A stretch of 64,000 nt of DNA. Origin: Maribacter sp. 1_MG-2023. GTDB taxonomy: Bacteria > Bacteroidota > Bacteroidia > Flavobacteriales > Flavobacteriaceae. Location: NCBI RefSeq assembly GCF_030547005.1, contig NZ_JAUOPN010000020.1, forward strand, positions 1 through 64,000, read 5' to 3'. The translations under genes were made by a program, and so were the position numbers. The first letter of the stretch is position 1, and every line of letters begins with the position of its first letter. The notes beneath the pieces are model-generated. The model did not search any database, was not told the origin of the DNA, and was given only the letters and a program-made list of their open reading frames with translations. Shown here piece after piece: positions 24,891 through 34,867 of this stretch.

Positions 24891-24925
24891 AAAAGAAAAC
24901 CCCAAAGAGAAAAATCTCTTCGGGG
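24891..24925 (-). terminator. Rho-independent terminator of the sugar isomerase gene
   Basis: On the minus strand CCCCGAAGAGA-TTTTT-CTCTTTGGGG, then TTTTCTTTTTT; 27 bp beyond the stop at 24952. Confidence 0.8.
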
Positions 24926-24951
24926 CAATCTCCGTTGTTTGATAGTTGTTA

Positions 24952-25830
24952 TTATTTAAATCCTATTTTTTTAAGGGCATCATGACTAATTTTAATAGCC
25001 TCTAGCGGTTTTAATCCGTCGAAAGTCATATCCTGTTCAACCATGTAATATTTCATTCCAGAAAGTTCTTTGTTGTCCAAAATATTTTGAAAGCCAATAG
25101 AGCCTGTACCCACTGGTGCGAATCTACCTTGCTCATCCATGTCTTTAACGTGCCATATTTTAAAACGACCTGGATATTTGTTGAAGTAGGCAATAGGGTT
25201 GGCACCTGCTTTGGTTACCCAATATAAATCCATCTGAAAGTTCAATAATTTAGGGTCAATATTTTCTAACAAGTAGTCTATCGGTACAATACCGTCAGCA
25301 TTCTTTTTGAATTCGAAATCGTGATTATGGTACAATAATTTTAATCCTGCTTTATTAGCTTTCTCACCTAAAGTGGTTAAAATTTTAGCTAATTCTTCTA
25401 CAGTACCTGTCATGCCCATTGTTCTATCTTCTTCGTTAAAAGTGAACATACCCATTGGTGGAATAGGAACAACAAAATACTTGAAGCCTGCAGACTTGGC
25501 ATCAGCCATCATCTTATCGGCATTTTCAAGAGTTACTGCGCTTTGGTGTGTGCTAATCGGCTTTAATTTCAGAGATTTTAATAAGTCTTTAAAATCTGCC
25601 GGAGTCATACCATAATATTTGCCGTCTTCATAACCGGCAGCTTCGATATTTTTATAACCTGCATCAGATACAGCTTGTAATGTTGCCTTCGCATCGGTAC
25701 CCATATCATCTCTAACAGTATAAAGTGCAAGACCTCCAAATTTCTTTTGAGCGTAGGTTGTTAATGTGCCGAACATAAAAGCTGTGAGAACGGTACATTT
25801 TAAAAAGTTGTTAAGTGTTAGTTTGTTCAT
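24952..25830 (-). CDS. Exported sugar phosphate isomerase/epimerase family protein
   Basis: 292 residues. A signal peptide (about 1-27, ending TTYAQ) is followed by an AP-endonuclease-2/xylose-isomerase-like TIM barrel: LQAVSDAGYKNIEAAGYEDG, ISTHQSAVTLENADKM, LLYHNHDFEFKK (metal-binding His/Glu region), MDLYWVTKAGANP and IWHVKDMDEQGRF. The exported forms in Bacteroidetes act on oxidised or keto sugars in the periplasm, a family-level statement. A NUDIX-type regulator gene lies 27 bp upstream on the same strand; they are probably co-transcribed. Confidence 0.9.
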   Translation of the reverse strand: MNKLTLNNFLKCTVLTAFMFGTLTTYAQKKFGGLALYTVRDDMGTDAKATLQAVSDAGYKNIEAAGYEDGKYYGMTPADFKDLLKSLKLKPISTHQSAVTLENADKMMADAKSAGFKYFVVPIPPMGMFTFNEEDRTMGMTGTVEELAKILTTLGEKANKAGLKLLYHNHDFEFKKNADGIVPIDYLLENIDPKLLNFQMDLYWVTKAGANPIAYFNKYPGRFKIWHVKDMDEQGRFAPVGTGSIGFQNILDNKELSGMKYYMVEQDMTFDGLKPLEAIKISHDALKKIGFK

Positions 25831-25857
25831 TGTTGTTGTTAGTTTAAGTATGTAATT

Positions 25858-26556
25858 TTATTTAAAACTGTATAGGTATGGAGCTTTGTGAGCTTTGCCT
25901 TCAAAAAGCTTTTCGTGTCTTTGTAATATATCTAGAGACAACATTTTACGTTGAAAACTGGTACGTCGTAATGTTTGATCTAAAATAGCTTCGAAGACTT
26001 GTTGTAACTGCTTCATAGTAAATTTCGAAGGTAGTAGATTCATTCCTATAATCTTCTCACTTATATTATTACGAAGAACTTCAAGAGCCGCATCTACAAT
26101 CTCGTTATGATCCATCATTAGTTTTGGTACGTTATTGATATCGTACCAATCAATACTATCTGATAGATGATCGGGTTTCGGATTCACATCTTCGTAGTTA
26201 ATAAGCGCATAATGACCTACTGTAATAAAGCGGTCCATCATCCATTCTTTCTTCTCTAAATTTTTATTGTTTGCTTCTAAAATACGGCGTGTGGCTGCGG
26301 GATCAGTTCTATTTAATTTTCCAAAAATTTGAAATTGGTCTAAGAATACATTTTTTAATCCTGTACGTTCTTCTACTCCTTTATTTACTGCATCTTGTAA
26401 ACTTTCGTTTTTTTTGATATACCCCCCCGGAAGTGCAAATAAACCAGTGTTGTGATATTCTAAAATAAGAATTTTAAGATTTATTCCATTAAACCCAAAA
26501 ATTACACAATCATATGAAAGGTTGGAAATGAATTTCTTATTTTTGCTGCCCTTCAT
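25858..26556 (-). CDS. NUDIX-domain transcriptional regulator (NrtR-like)
   Basis: 232 residues. An N-terminal NUDIX domain (~10-150) has the GGYIKKNESLQDAVNKGVEERTG box (start LPGGYIKKNES); it keeps G-x5-E...EE with partly altered surroundings, so hydrolase activity may be lost. A C-terminal winged helix (~155-225) has KFTMKQLQQVFEAILDQ and RTSFQRKMLS. This is the NrtR-type architecture; in Bacteroidetes such regulators bind sugars and control sugar catabolism. It lies upstream of a sugar isomerase-like gene, so a related sugar signal is plausible. Confidence 0.88.
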   Translation of the reverse strand: MKGSKNKKFISNLSYDCVIFGFNGINLKILILEYHNTGLFALPGGYIKKNESLQDAVNKGVEERTGLKNVFLDQFQIFGKLNRTDPAATRRILEANNKNLEKKEWMMDRFITVGHYALINYEDVNPKPDHLSDSIDWYDINNVPKLMMDHNEIVDAALEVLRNNISEKIIGMNLLPSKFTMKQLQQVFEAILDQTLRRTSFQRKMLSLDILQRHEKLFEGKAHKAPYLYSFK

Positions 26557-26764
26557 TAGTGAATTTGATAAAATTTGGTAGTATTTATCAAATAAAGCAC
26601 AAAAATAAATGACATCAAAGAATTATTGTTGTAAAATGAGACAATAGGTTAATTATAAAAATTCAATTATAGTAAACCTTCAATATTGATGAGGTTGTTT
26701 ATATGATATTTTTAAAAATTTTATAATAGAACCATTCCAGAAAAATTACCAGCCAAAAACACTA

Positions 26765-26791
26765 TTGTTTACGCGTCGATTTTTATTTTTG
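26765..26791 (+). promoter_or_regulatory. Candidate Bacteroidetes promoter for the VPS10/BNR gene
   Basis: TTG at 26765-26767 and TATTTTTG at 26784-26791, 16 bp apart, match the -33/-7 pattern with a slightly short spacer. The ATG is 20 bp downstream. The rest of the 255-bp divergent gap has no gene. Confidence 0.4.
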
Positions 26792-26811
26792 GGGAAACTA
26801 CCACTCAAACC

Positions 26812-29800
26812 ATGAAAATTCGCTTTAGTATCTTCTTCGTCTTTGCAATTATTACTCAGTTTGCAATCGGACAAAAAATCGACTTCTCTAATTTAAGAAA
26901 TCTTAACATCCGTAACGTGGGTCCTGCAAATATGAGTGGGCGTATTACGGCAATAGATGTGGTTACCGAGAATCCGAAAATAATGTTCGTTGGTGCTGCC
27001 TCAGGTGGTGTGTGGAGATCAGATAATGGAGGTTCTGCATGGACGCCCGTTTTTGATGATCAACCCACACAGAATATAGGAGCACTTGCCATACAGCAAA
27101 GTAATCCTGATGTTATTTGGGTGGGTACAGGCGAAGGCAATCCTCGTAACTCAATGAACTTGGGCATGGGTATTTTTAAAAGTATCGATGGCGGAGAAAC
27201 ATGGACGCACATGGGGTTAGAGCCCACCAAGACCATACATAGAATCAGTATTGACCCAAACGATCCAAATGTTGTTTATGTAGGTGCAATGGGAGATCCG
27301 TTTACCGAAAATGAGCATAGAGGTTTATATAAAACGATTGATGGTGGTATACATTGGACAAAGATTTTATACGCTAATACTGCATCTGGAATTGCAGATT
27401 TGGTAATGCATCCAACTAACCCTAAAAAATTATATGCAGCGCTATACGAACATAAACGTACTCCATATTACTTTACCTCAGGCGGAGAAGGGTCAGGATT
27501 TTATGTTTCTAACGATGCAGGTAAAAATTGGAAGCAATTAGGAGAGAAAAACGGACTGCCTGCTGGAGATTTAGGTAGAATAGGTTTTGCTATTGCACCG
27601 TCTGAACCAAACAGAATCTATGCAAAAATAGAAGCGAAGAAGAATGCAATTTATCGAAGCGATGATGGAGGTGAAAATTGGAAAATGATCAATAATAATC
27701 CCAAATTTGCGAATAATAGACCCTTTTATTTTCAAGACCTTGCTGTAGATTCAGAAGATCCAGATAGAGTGTATAATATTTATCAGCCTTTGTCTGTAAG
27801 TTATGATGGTGGTAGCACTTTTGATACCATACCTATGATACCTGCCGATGAGACAAAAGGTATTCATGCAGATTTTCATGCCTTTTGGGTAAATCCGAAA
27901 GATGCAAAACACTTTATCATTGGTGGGGATGGCGGATTGGGAATTACTCAGGATCACGGTAAAAGTTGGTATTTTCCTGAAACCATACCTGTGGCACAGT
28001 TTTACCATGTGGGTATAGATAATGAAACTCCGTATAATGTATATGGCGGTATGCAAGATAATGGCAATTGGTCTGGACCTGCATATACTTGGAAAAGAGG
28101 CGGAATCCGAACGTTGTATTGGCAGTATTTAGTTGGTGGCGATGGCTTTGATATTTCTCCAGATTTAGATAATTCTAGATTTGGATATGGATCATCTCAA
28201 AATGGTGATTTATATAGGTATGATAAATTGACAGGGTATTATATAAGTATAAAACCACATGCACCAGATTTGAAAACTTCTTTGCGTTTTAACTGGAATG
28301 CTGCTTTTGCTAGAAATCCTACGGATGATCATGCAGCTTATTATGGATCGCAATTTGTACATGTTACCAAGGATAAGGGAGCAACATGGGAAATAATTTC
28401 TCCTGATTTAACCACTAACAATCCTGAGCATCAAAAACCTGATTATGGCGGATTAACGTTAGATGTTTCGGGTGCAGAGCGCTACAATGCTATTTTGACT
28501 ATTGCTCCAAGTGCATTGAATAAAGATATTATATGGGTAGGCACCGATGATGGTCAAGTGCAATTAACAAAAGACGGCGGAGCAACATGGAAAAATCTTA
28601 CGGCTAAAGTAAAAGGGATGCCTAACGAAAGTTGGGTAGCACAAATAGAAGCTTCTCGCTACGATGCTAATTCGGCATGGATGGTGGTAAATAATTATAG
28701 AAAAGGAGATTATGAGCCATATGTTTTTAAAACTGACGATTTAGGAAAAACTTGGAAGCAAGTTGCGGATAAAAATATAGTAAACGGATATGCTTTAAGT
28801 ATAATTCAAGACCCTGTAGAACCCAATTTAGTGTTTTTAGGAACAGAGAATGGTCTATGGTTAAGTATTGATGAAGGTGAAACATGGTCTCAATTTAAAA
28901 ACGGATTCCCATCGGTATCAACGATGGATTTGAAAATTCAAGAAAAAGAATCGGCATTGGTTGTCGGTACTTTTGGTAGAGCAATTTGGGTATTAGATGA
29001 TTTGTTGACACTAAGAGAAATTGCGACAAACAGATTAAAGCGGGGCATAACTGCATTACCATTGAACGATGCTGTACAGGTGAAAGGCTTATTTATAAAT
29101 CCGCCAGGTAATATCTGGACAGGTTTTCATACCACTTTCGAAGGAGAAAATAAGGTGTTTCAGAAAACTCAAATTCCTTTTTATTTATCTGATGAACCTA
29201 CAACAGAATCCAGTGTAACTGCAATGATTTATGACCAAGAGAATAGATTAGTAAATACTGTTGAAGCTAAAGAACTGACTAAGGGTTTAAATTATATGAT
29301 TTGGAAACTAGATGAATCTGCTTCTTCGTTACCAGGTTCATGGTCCGATGATTTTTCTAGAGATATACCTGTATTGCCAGGGGAGTATAAAATTGTTTTA
29401 AAACAAGGTGTTTATTCAGATTCTACTAGAGTTACTGTAATTGCAGATCCTAGATTTGATTTGAAATCAAATGTGGATAAAGCACTATATGATTATAAAA
29501 AAGCAGTAGATAGTCAAGTTGAAATCTTGTCAAAAGGCTTAAAAGACATTGATGCTAAAACCAAAAAAATAGATGATTTGTTAAGTAAAATCAGCAAATC
29601 TGAGAGTAAAGCTGATCAAATACTAGTAACCAAGCTCGAAAATATGAAGCAGTCTTTAAAGGATTTAAAGGCAAAAGGTAAAACCCCTAAGCCAGAAAGA
29701 CAAGTAGGCGCATGGCAGTCTTTTGAGACATCGCCTTATTCAAAAATACGAGAAGCTTTAAGTATAGCTGCAGCACAAACAAATGAGCCTTCTGCCCAGC

Positions 29801-29931
29801 ATCAAGAAATTCTTGAACAAGGAGAATCATTAGTAACCGAATTTTCAAAAGCGGTGACTAATTTTATAAAAAATGATTGGGCGCCTTTTGAAACTATGGT
29901 TGAAAACAGCAATATTAAAGGAGATGAATAG
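26812..29931 (+). CDS. VPS10/sortilin-like BNR-repeat exported protein
   Basis: 1039 residues. A signal peptide ends near FAIGQ. Residues ~30-750 are a beta-propeller with many BNR/Asp-box repeats (forms of S-x-D-x-G-x-T-W: SDNGGSAWTPV, SIDGGETWTHM, TIDGGIHWTKI, SDDGGENWKMI, TKDGGATWKNL). The last ~120 residues are Lys-rich helices. The family (VPS10 domain/YVTN-type) is large in marine Bacteroidetes; it may bind glycans or peptides outside the cell, but no catalytic residues are identifiable. Monocistronic. Confidence 0.88.
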   Translation: MKIRFSIFFVFAIITQFAIGQKIDFSNLRNLNIRNVGPANMSGRITAIDVVTENPKIMFVGAASGGVWRSDNGGSAWTPVFDDQPTQNIGALAIQQSNPDVIWVGTGEGNPRNSMNLGMGIFKSIDGGETWTHMGLEPTKTIHRISIDPNDPNVVYVGAMGDPFTENEHRGLYKTIDGGIHWTKILYANTASGIADLVMHPTNPKKLYAALYEHKRTPYYFTSGGEGSGFYVSNDAGKNWKQLGEKNGLPAGDLGRIGFAIAPSEPNRIYAKIEAKKNAIYRSDDGGENWKMINNNPKFANNRPFYFQDLAVDSEDPDRVYNIYQPLSVSYDGGSTFDTIPMIPADETKGIHADFHAFWVNPKDAKHFIIGGDGGLGITQDHGKSWYFPETIPVAQFYHVGIDNETPYNVYGGMQDNGNWSGPAYTWKRGGIRTLYWQYLVGGDGFDISPDLDNSRFGYGSSQNGDLYRYDKLTGYYISIKPHAPDLKTSLRFNWNAAFARNPTDDHAAYYGSQFVHVTKDKGATWEIISPDLTTNNPEHQKPDYGGLTLDVSGAERYNAILTIAPSALNKDIIWVGTDDGQVQLTKDGGATWKNLTAKVKGMPNESWVAQIEASRYDANSAWMVVNNYRKGDYEPYVFKTDDLGKTWKQVADKNIVNGYALSIIQDPVEPNLVFLGTENGLWLSIDEGETWSQFKNGFPSVSTMDLKIQEKESALVVGTFGRAIWVLDDLLTLREIATNRLKRGITALPLNDAVQVKGLFINPPGNIWTGFHTTFEGENKVFQKTQIPFYLSDEPTTESSVTAMIYDQENRLVNTVEAKELTKGLNYMIWKLDESASSLPGSWSDDFSRDIPVLPGEYKIVLKQGVYSDSTRVTVIADPRFDLKSNVDKALYDYKKAVDSQVEILSKGLKDIDAKTKKIDDLLSKISKSESKADQILVTKLENMKQSLKDLKAKGKTPKPERQVGAWQSFETSPYSKIREALSIAAAQTNEPSAQHQEILEQGESLVTEFSKAVTNFIKNDWAPFETMVENSNIKGDE

Positions 29932-29947
29932 TCAAATGAAGTTGAGT

Positions 29948-31399
29948 TTATTTAGATAAAATAGCCTCTGCTTCAATTTCTACCATGTAACCATCGCCTA
30001 CCAATTTAGCTTCAACTAATGTATTTGCTGGGTTGATACCTTTAAAACGTTCACCATGAGCTCTTGCTACAGGTTCCCAATCTTTTAATTCATTGACGAA
30101 AATTCGTGTTCTCACCACATCGGCTAAAGTGCCGCCAAATGAAGTGATGACGCCCTCAATTTTATCAATAATAAAATGTGCTTGAGCAGCTGGGTCGTTG
30201 CCACCGATCATGTCACTTCCATGAGTTGCTGTGGTGCCTGAAACATGAATAGTATTACCAATTTTTACCGCTCTACAGTACCCCGCATATTCTTCCCATT
30301 CAGTACCGCTAAAAATTTGTTCTCTGTTTTCTCCAGTTTTTATTGGGGTAAATGCTTTTGGTATTGTTTCTAAATGATCGCTAAGATCACCCGATGCAGT
30401 TAAAAATGGAGGTTTTCTATATTCATCACCGCAATCGCCAGGTATTAATGTCAGTTGGTGTTGTGCTTTTTTAATGGCGTTGATATCATCAGCATCTAGC
30501 GTAATATCCAGCATTTTTCTATTGTCTTTGATATGTTCGCTTTCGCCTAATCTAGCGCCAACGATGACAGAAGCAACCGCATCACCCTCTAGAATAAATC
30601 TACTTGCAATATTTGCAATCGAAGCATTATGTTTATCTGCAATTTTTTTTACTGTTTGTAATAGGTTCTGGTATGGTTCCCATCCGCCAGCGGCGTCAAT
30701 AAAACGTTTGTATTTCATTTGTGACCATGTGGTCAATTCTTCATATGTAGGTTCGGTTTTATTTAACCATTTATCGGTTAAGAATCCGCCTGCCAATGTT
30801 CCGAAGGCTAGTATTTTTACGTTGTATTCTCGACATATGACAGCCATGTTTCCATTCGCACGCTGGTCAATTAACGAATGGCAAATTTGATTACTGACAA
30901 TAGGTATACCACTTGCCAAAGCAATTCGTAAATGTGCGGCGTCAAAATTAGTTACCCCAATATGTTTTATTAATCCTTCTTCTTGTAATTTTTTTAAATA
31001 GAAAAGTCCGTCTAGCCAGCTAGCATCGGGGTAGTACCACGCATGAAACTGTAAGAGGTCAATGCTAGATTGTTGCATTCTGTCTAAAGCTGTTTGTATG
31101 GCAATTCTAACATCCTCGCGAGTAATTTTACCTGGTTTTGGAACCCATTTTGTAAATAGTTGCACGCTATCTTTATCAGTAAGACTATTCTTAAAAGTAC
31201 CGGTTATGATTTCACTAGATCCATAGTGATCGGCCATGTCAAAAGATGTGAGTCCTGCATCAAGATATGGTTTCATAAACTTGGCGGTTTCTACTGGGTC
31301 TAGTGTGTTGCCGTTACGTTCCATATCGGCTATTTGCCATAAGCCGGTAACCACTCTAGAAATCTCTAAATCTTTTGCTAATTTAATTGTTGTCTGCAT
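29948..31399 (-). CDS. Aldo/keto reductase fused to a RidA (YjgF) domain
   Basis: 483 residues. Residues ~1-320 form an aldo/keto reductase barrel with the full tetrad Asp54, Tyr59, Lys84 and His119 (DMADHYG, FTKW, LLQFHAW) and a VIVGARLGESEHI cofactor segment. Residues ~350-483 are a RidA/YjgF domain with VRTRIFV (imine-site Arg) and IEAEAI at the end. RidA domains hydrolyse reactive enamines or imines. The fusion suggests that a carbonyl/imine intermediate passes between the two sites. It is the last gene of an operon, 3 bp after the APC permease. Confidence 0.9.
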   Translation of the reverse strand: MQTTIKLAKDLEISRVVTGLWQIADMERNGNTLDPVETAKFMKPYLDAGLTSFDMADHYGSSEIITGTFKNSLTDKDSVQLFTKWVPKPGKITREDVRIAIQTALDRMQQSSIDLLQFHAWYYPDASWLDGLFYLKKLQEEGLIKHIGVTNFDAAHLRIALASGIPIVSNQICHSLIDQRANGNMAVICREYNVKILAFGTLAGGFLTDKWLNKTEPTYEELTTWSQMKYKRFIDAAGGWEPYQNLLQTVKKIADKHNASIANIASRFILEGDAVASVIVGARLGESEHIKDNRKMLDITLDADDINAIKKAQHQLTLIPGDCGDEYRKPPFLTASGDLSDHLETIPKAFTPIKTGENREQIFSGTEWEEYAGYCRAVKIGNTIHVSGTTATHGSDMIGGNDPAAQAHFIIDKIEGVITSFGGTLADVVRTRIFVNELKDWEPVARAHGERFKGINPANTLVEAKLVGDGYMVEIEAEAILSK

Positions 31400-31402
31400 C
31401 TT

Positions 31403-32890
31403 TTATTCTTCAGGGAGTTCTAAAAATAGTTCGTTTATGTTGTTGTGCTGTTTTTTTAATTTTTTCCAATAGTAGGCAAATAACAAACTTGCCAAACCCA
31501 TAACAATTAGCCATATAGGTGTGGAGTGAAAATACCACGCAGCAGTGTCTGAGGTAAAATCTTTATAGGTGTGAATACCTAAAAAGGCGGAAAGGGTGAT
31601 TATACCTGACCAAGCAATCCATAATTGCAATGTTCTATTCTTAAGTACTGAAATTTGTTTCGTCAATGTCGGATTTACTTTATTAATGGTAACTAGCGTA
31701 ATACACATTAACAGAAAATTGACCATCATAGAAGTAACCATAATATCGATACCTAAAAAGAAGTCGCCCGCAAAATGAGAACCTAAAACACCAATACTTG
31801 CCATTACACCAGCTACTACTAATGCTATATGCGGTGTATGATTTTTTGGATGGATTTTAGAGATAGACTTAGGGAAAATACCATCTTTAGCCCATGCGAA
31901 CATTAACCGTGAAACCGATAATAGCATGGCTGGCAGGTCATTGATCAGGGCAATTGCAGCACCTGCCAATATTGCGATGCCTAAACCAGAGGGTAGCACG
32001 TAGCTTAATAATCCTGGGGCAGAAATATCTTTAGTCATTGCTTCTTCTGCAACAAAACTCCAAGGAACAATATGATATACTGCCGAAGCAAAAAGAAAGT
32101 AGAATAAGCCTACTCCGAATATTGCCAGTAGAATCGCTCGTGGTAACGATTTAGTCGGATTTTTAGCCTCTCCACCTGCCTGTGCTATGGAGTCAAAACC
32201 GATAAAACTTGAAAATAAAAGTGCGGCGGCCGATAAAAATATGCGCCAGTCGAAATCTATATTTTTAATGGGGTCAAAAGTGCGTCCGGTTTTTTCTTGT
32301 AACCTTGTCAAGAAATCTGTTGAGTCGTAAATAAGCGCCGATACGATTACAATTCCGCCGAGGGCAAACATTAAAAACATCATCGGTAATAAGATGCGCT
32401 CATAACTTTTTATCCCACGAATATTAATAACTATAAAAGACCAAATTAAGGCCAGGGCTATGGTTACGCGTATCCATCCTATTTCTAAGCCGTTCGAGAT
32501 ATTTTTCCACCCTAAACTCAAGGTTACGTCACGAATAAATGGTACGGTTACGTAAGCAATAACTCCGATAACAATGGAGAGTCCGAACCATTGGGAGAAG
32601 CTCGCGACAAACCCCAAATACGGATTTAATCCTCTACTAGCATAAATATAACTACCACCTGCACGTGGCATAGCCGATGCCAAAATACCATATGCCAAAG
32701 CGGCAAATAATGCAGGTATAGCGGCAAAAGCAAACGCGGGTAATACGTACGGACCTATACCGGGTACATTGCGTTGTATCATGAAAGGAACAACATTTAT
32801 AGAAGCCCCTAACATAGAGCACACACCTGTAGCGGTAAGGGCTAAAAGCCCCATCTGCCGAGTTAGTTTTTTTGAGTTAGTTTTTGACAT
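31403..32890 (-). CDS. APC family amino acid/polyamine permease
   Basis: 495 residues with about 12 membrane helices. Helix 1 has GVCSMLGASINVVPFMI (the unwound G-x-G-like substrate region) and the AMPRAGGSYIYASRGL motif between helices 2 and 3 is characteristic of the APC superfamily (APA/LAT types). It lies between a DUF885-like protein gene (25 bp upstream) and the AKR-RidA gene (3 bp downstream) on one strand, so it may import an amino compound that the downstream fusion enzyme handles. Confidence 0.9.
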   Translation of the reverse strand: MSKTNSKKLTRQMGLLALTATGVCSMLGASINVVPFMIQRNVPGIGPYVLPAFAFAAIPALFAALAYGILASAMPRAGGSYIYASRGLNPYLGFVASFSQWFGLSIVIGVIAYVTVPFIRDVTLSLGWKNISNGLEIGWIRVTIALALIWSFIVINIRGIKSYERILLPMMFLMFALGGIVIVSALIYDSTDFLTRLQEKTGRTFDPIKNIDFDWRIFLSAAALLFSSFIGFDSIAQAGGEAKNPTKSLPRAILLAIFGVGLFYFLFASAVYHIVPWSFVAEEAMTKDISAPGLLSYVLPSGLGIAILAGAAIALINDLPAMLLSVSRLMFAWAKDGIFPKSISKIHPKNHTPHIALVVAGVMASIGVLGSHFAGDFFLGIDIMVTSMMVNFLLMCITLVTINKVNPTLTKQISVLKNRTLQLWIAWSGIITLSAFLGIHTYKDFTSDTAAWYFHSTPIWLIVMGLASLLFAYYWKKLKKQHNNINELFLELPEE

Positions 32891-32915
32891 TTAAAATGAG
32901 TTGCAGCTGCTTAGG

Positions 32916-34562
32916 CTATTCTTGACCTAGAAAAGATTGTACACCTGTCATTTGCCATCTTCCCAAAGTAATCGGAATGTTACCAATTACATTTAATTCG
33001 TCGAAAAAGGCTTTCATTTCAAAAGGTTCGTTTTTAGACTCGTTCATTCTGGCATATTCGGCCATGGTATTTTCTAAAAGATATTTTCCTGTTATATAGC
33101 TGGTGCCGTAACCTGGTTGTCTAAGGTAAAGGTGTTGTTCAAAAAGCAATAGATCTTTTTCTGTTTTCATCCATCTTCTAGGGGTGTAGTTAGAGTGAAT
33201 ACTACCGGCTTCTTCAGAAGTCATAAGGTTTGCATGTGCGTATAATGAGCCTAAGCCTCTAGCGGCGCGTTGAGCAATCATAATATAAACGATTTCTCTA
33301 GAGCGGGTCTGATCATCGTACAGTCCGGCATCCATAAACATTTCTTCAACGGCAGTGGCCGTACCTTCGTTTCTTGAATCGAATATATTGTAAAGTAAAG
33401 CCTCTTTTCTGATTTCACGTAGATTTGGTTCATTATCCATTCTAGCCAATTCGAACCAATGGTAAAAATGAGAGTATAGCGGACGTTGGTCTAAATGTGC
33501 CGTAATCCAAAAAAAGTTTCTTTTCTCTTTTGGTACATATGAACCTAAATGATCATTAAGCGCAGTTTCGAAATAATCTTTTACAGTAACAATTTCATTC
33601 TTATCTAAAAATTCTAGAAGACTTTTGGCAGAAGTTTTTGCCATGGTATCATATTCTTCAACACTACTGGCATCATTTAATTCGGGTAAATTTCGATTTC
33701 TATGCTCTTCAAGTTTAAGTGCCGACCAAGCTCTCGTAAGCTCGCGTTTTAGTAGCATTACTTCATCTTCCCAAGTTAAAGGCACCAAATGGACATTTTG
33801 TAAATACCATGTATAATTTTCTTTGCCAATACCTGAAGGTCCCGTTTTAGTGTTTGCTTCGGTTTTTAACCAATCAGCCAAACTATTTGTTGAGGTTATT
33901 GCGGCATCAATAGCCGTAATTATTTTTTTATTTTTTTGAACTCCTTCACGATTTTTTAGTTGAGCTAAGTCTTGGCTTTGAGTTTCGATATCGCGAATAC
34001 CTGCTATCCATAAATCTTTAGCATTACCCGTTAAATTCTTTTTTGCTTGATTGTTAAGTACAGGTATCACTTTTAATGCGGCCAGTAATTTGGTTTGCTC
34101 GGTTTTATCTAACGGAAAATTATACTTCCATATATCAATTATAGCATGGTGCGCCGGACCTTCATGGGCAGGCACATCGCTACGGTCTGTCCAAATTGTC
34201 TTGTAGAATGCAGGGTCTCTAACCCATGGTTTTAAAATCCGTTGGTTAAAATCGTAGCCGTTCATCTCGGCATTTACAATATGCCAATCAACTTTATCTG
34301 GTATTGACCACCCAGTAGTATCTGTAGCGTGTAGTTGTTGCTGTAATGCTTTGAATGCAGGAGATCTTTTCTCGAAAGCATTAGCAGTGTAATCAGGAGC
34401 ACCGTCTAGCAATGGCGGATTTTCAAAAGAACGCCACTTTCTAAAAAGCTCAACTAAATTTTGATTGGAACTTGTGTCTTGAGCTAATGCTATTAAAGGC
34501 GTGCTGACAAAAAGTAGAAGAAAGAAGTATATTAATAATTTCGAATTTGCAGTTATAGTCAT
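32916..34562 (-). CDS. DUF885-like exported protein
   Basis: About 548 residues from the ATG at 34562, just before the signal peptide; the ATG at 34619 would add 19 His-rich residues. Largely helical and matching the general pattern of DUF885 (putative metallopeptidase-like): [11 protein letters not shown], an [18 protein letters not shown] segment where DUF885 usually has a HEG- or EGW-type motif, and [15 protein letters not shown] near the end. In this copy the expected His before EG is Asn, so zinc binding is uncertain. First gene of the permease/AKR operon; periplasmic. The 305-bp gap upstream of it (34563-34867) holds no gene. Confidence 0.68.
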   Translation of the reverse strand: MTITANSKLLIYFFLLLFVSTPLIALAQDTSSNQNLVELFRKWRSFENPPLLDGAPDYTANAFEKRSPAFKALQQQLHATDTTGWSIPDKVDWHIVNAEMNGYDFNQRILKPWVRDPAFYKTIWTDRSDVPAHEGPAHHAIIDIWKYNFPLDKTEQTKLLAALKVIPVLNNQAKKNLTGNAKDLWIAGIRDIETQSQDLAQLKNREGVQKNKKIITAIDAAITSTNSLADWLKTEANTKTGPSGIGKENYTWYLQNVHLVPLTWEDEVMLLKRELTRAWSALKLEEHRNRNLPELNDASSVEEYDTMAKTSAKSLLEFLDKNEIVTVKDYFETALNDHLGSYVPKEKRNFFWITAHLDQRPLYSHFYHWFELARMDNEPNLREIRKEALLYNIFDSRNEGTATAVEEMFMDAGLYDDQTRSREIVYIMIAQRAARGLGSLYAHANLMTSEEAGSIHSNYTPRRWMKTEKDLLLFEQHLYLRQPGYGTSYITGKYLLENTMAEYARMNESKNEPFEMKAFFDELNVIGNIPITLGRWQMTGVQSFLGQE

Positions 34563-34867
34563 TTTGTGTTGGTGATTGGTATGTGTATGCAAATTAACAA
34601 TAGTGGAGCAATGCGCCATATTTAAATTAAAAATGTTGACGGCTGTGAGAGGTGTAGTTACTTATGAAATAGCGCAAAGTTGCTCTAATGCGAAAAAAAG
34701 TATCTCAAATGCTCAATTCACCACAATTTAAGTTGCGAATAGCGTTATTTGTACATCAAATCTGAAAGTATTTTACTTAATTGTATTGTCTTAAATATGT
34801 ATTTTTAGATATCCATACACGCAATAGTGTAAGCCTAAACTTTGGTATATAGTTCAATTTTAATCGT

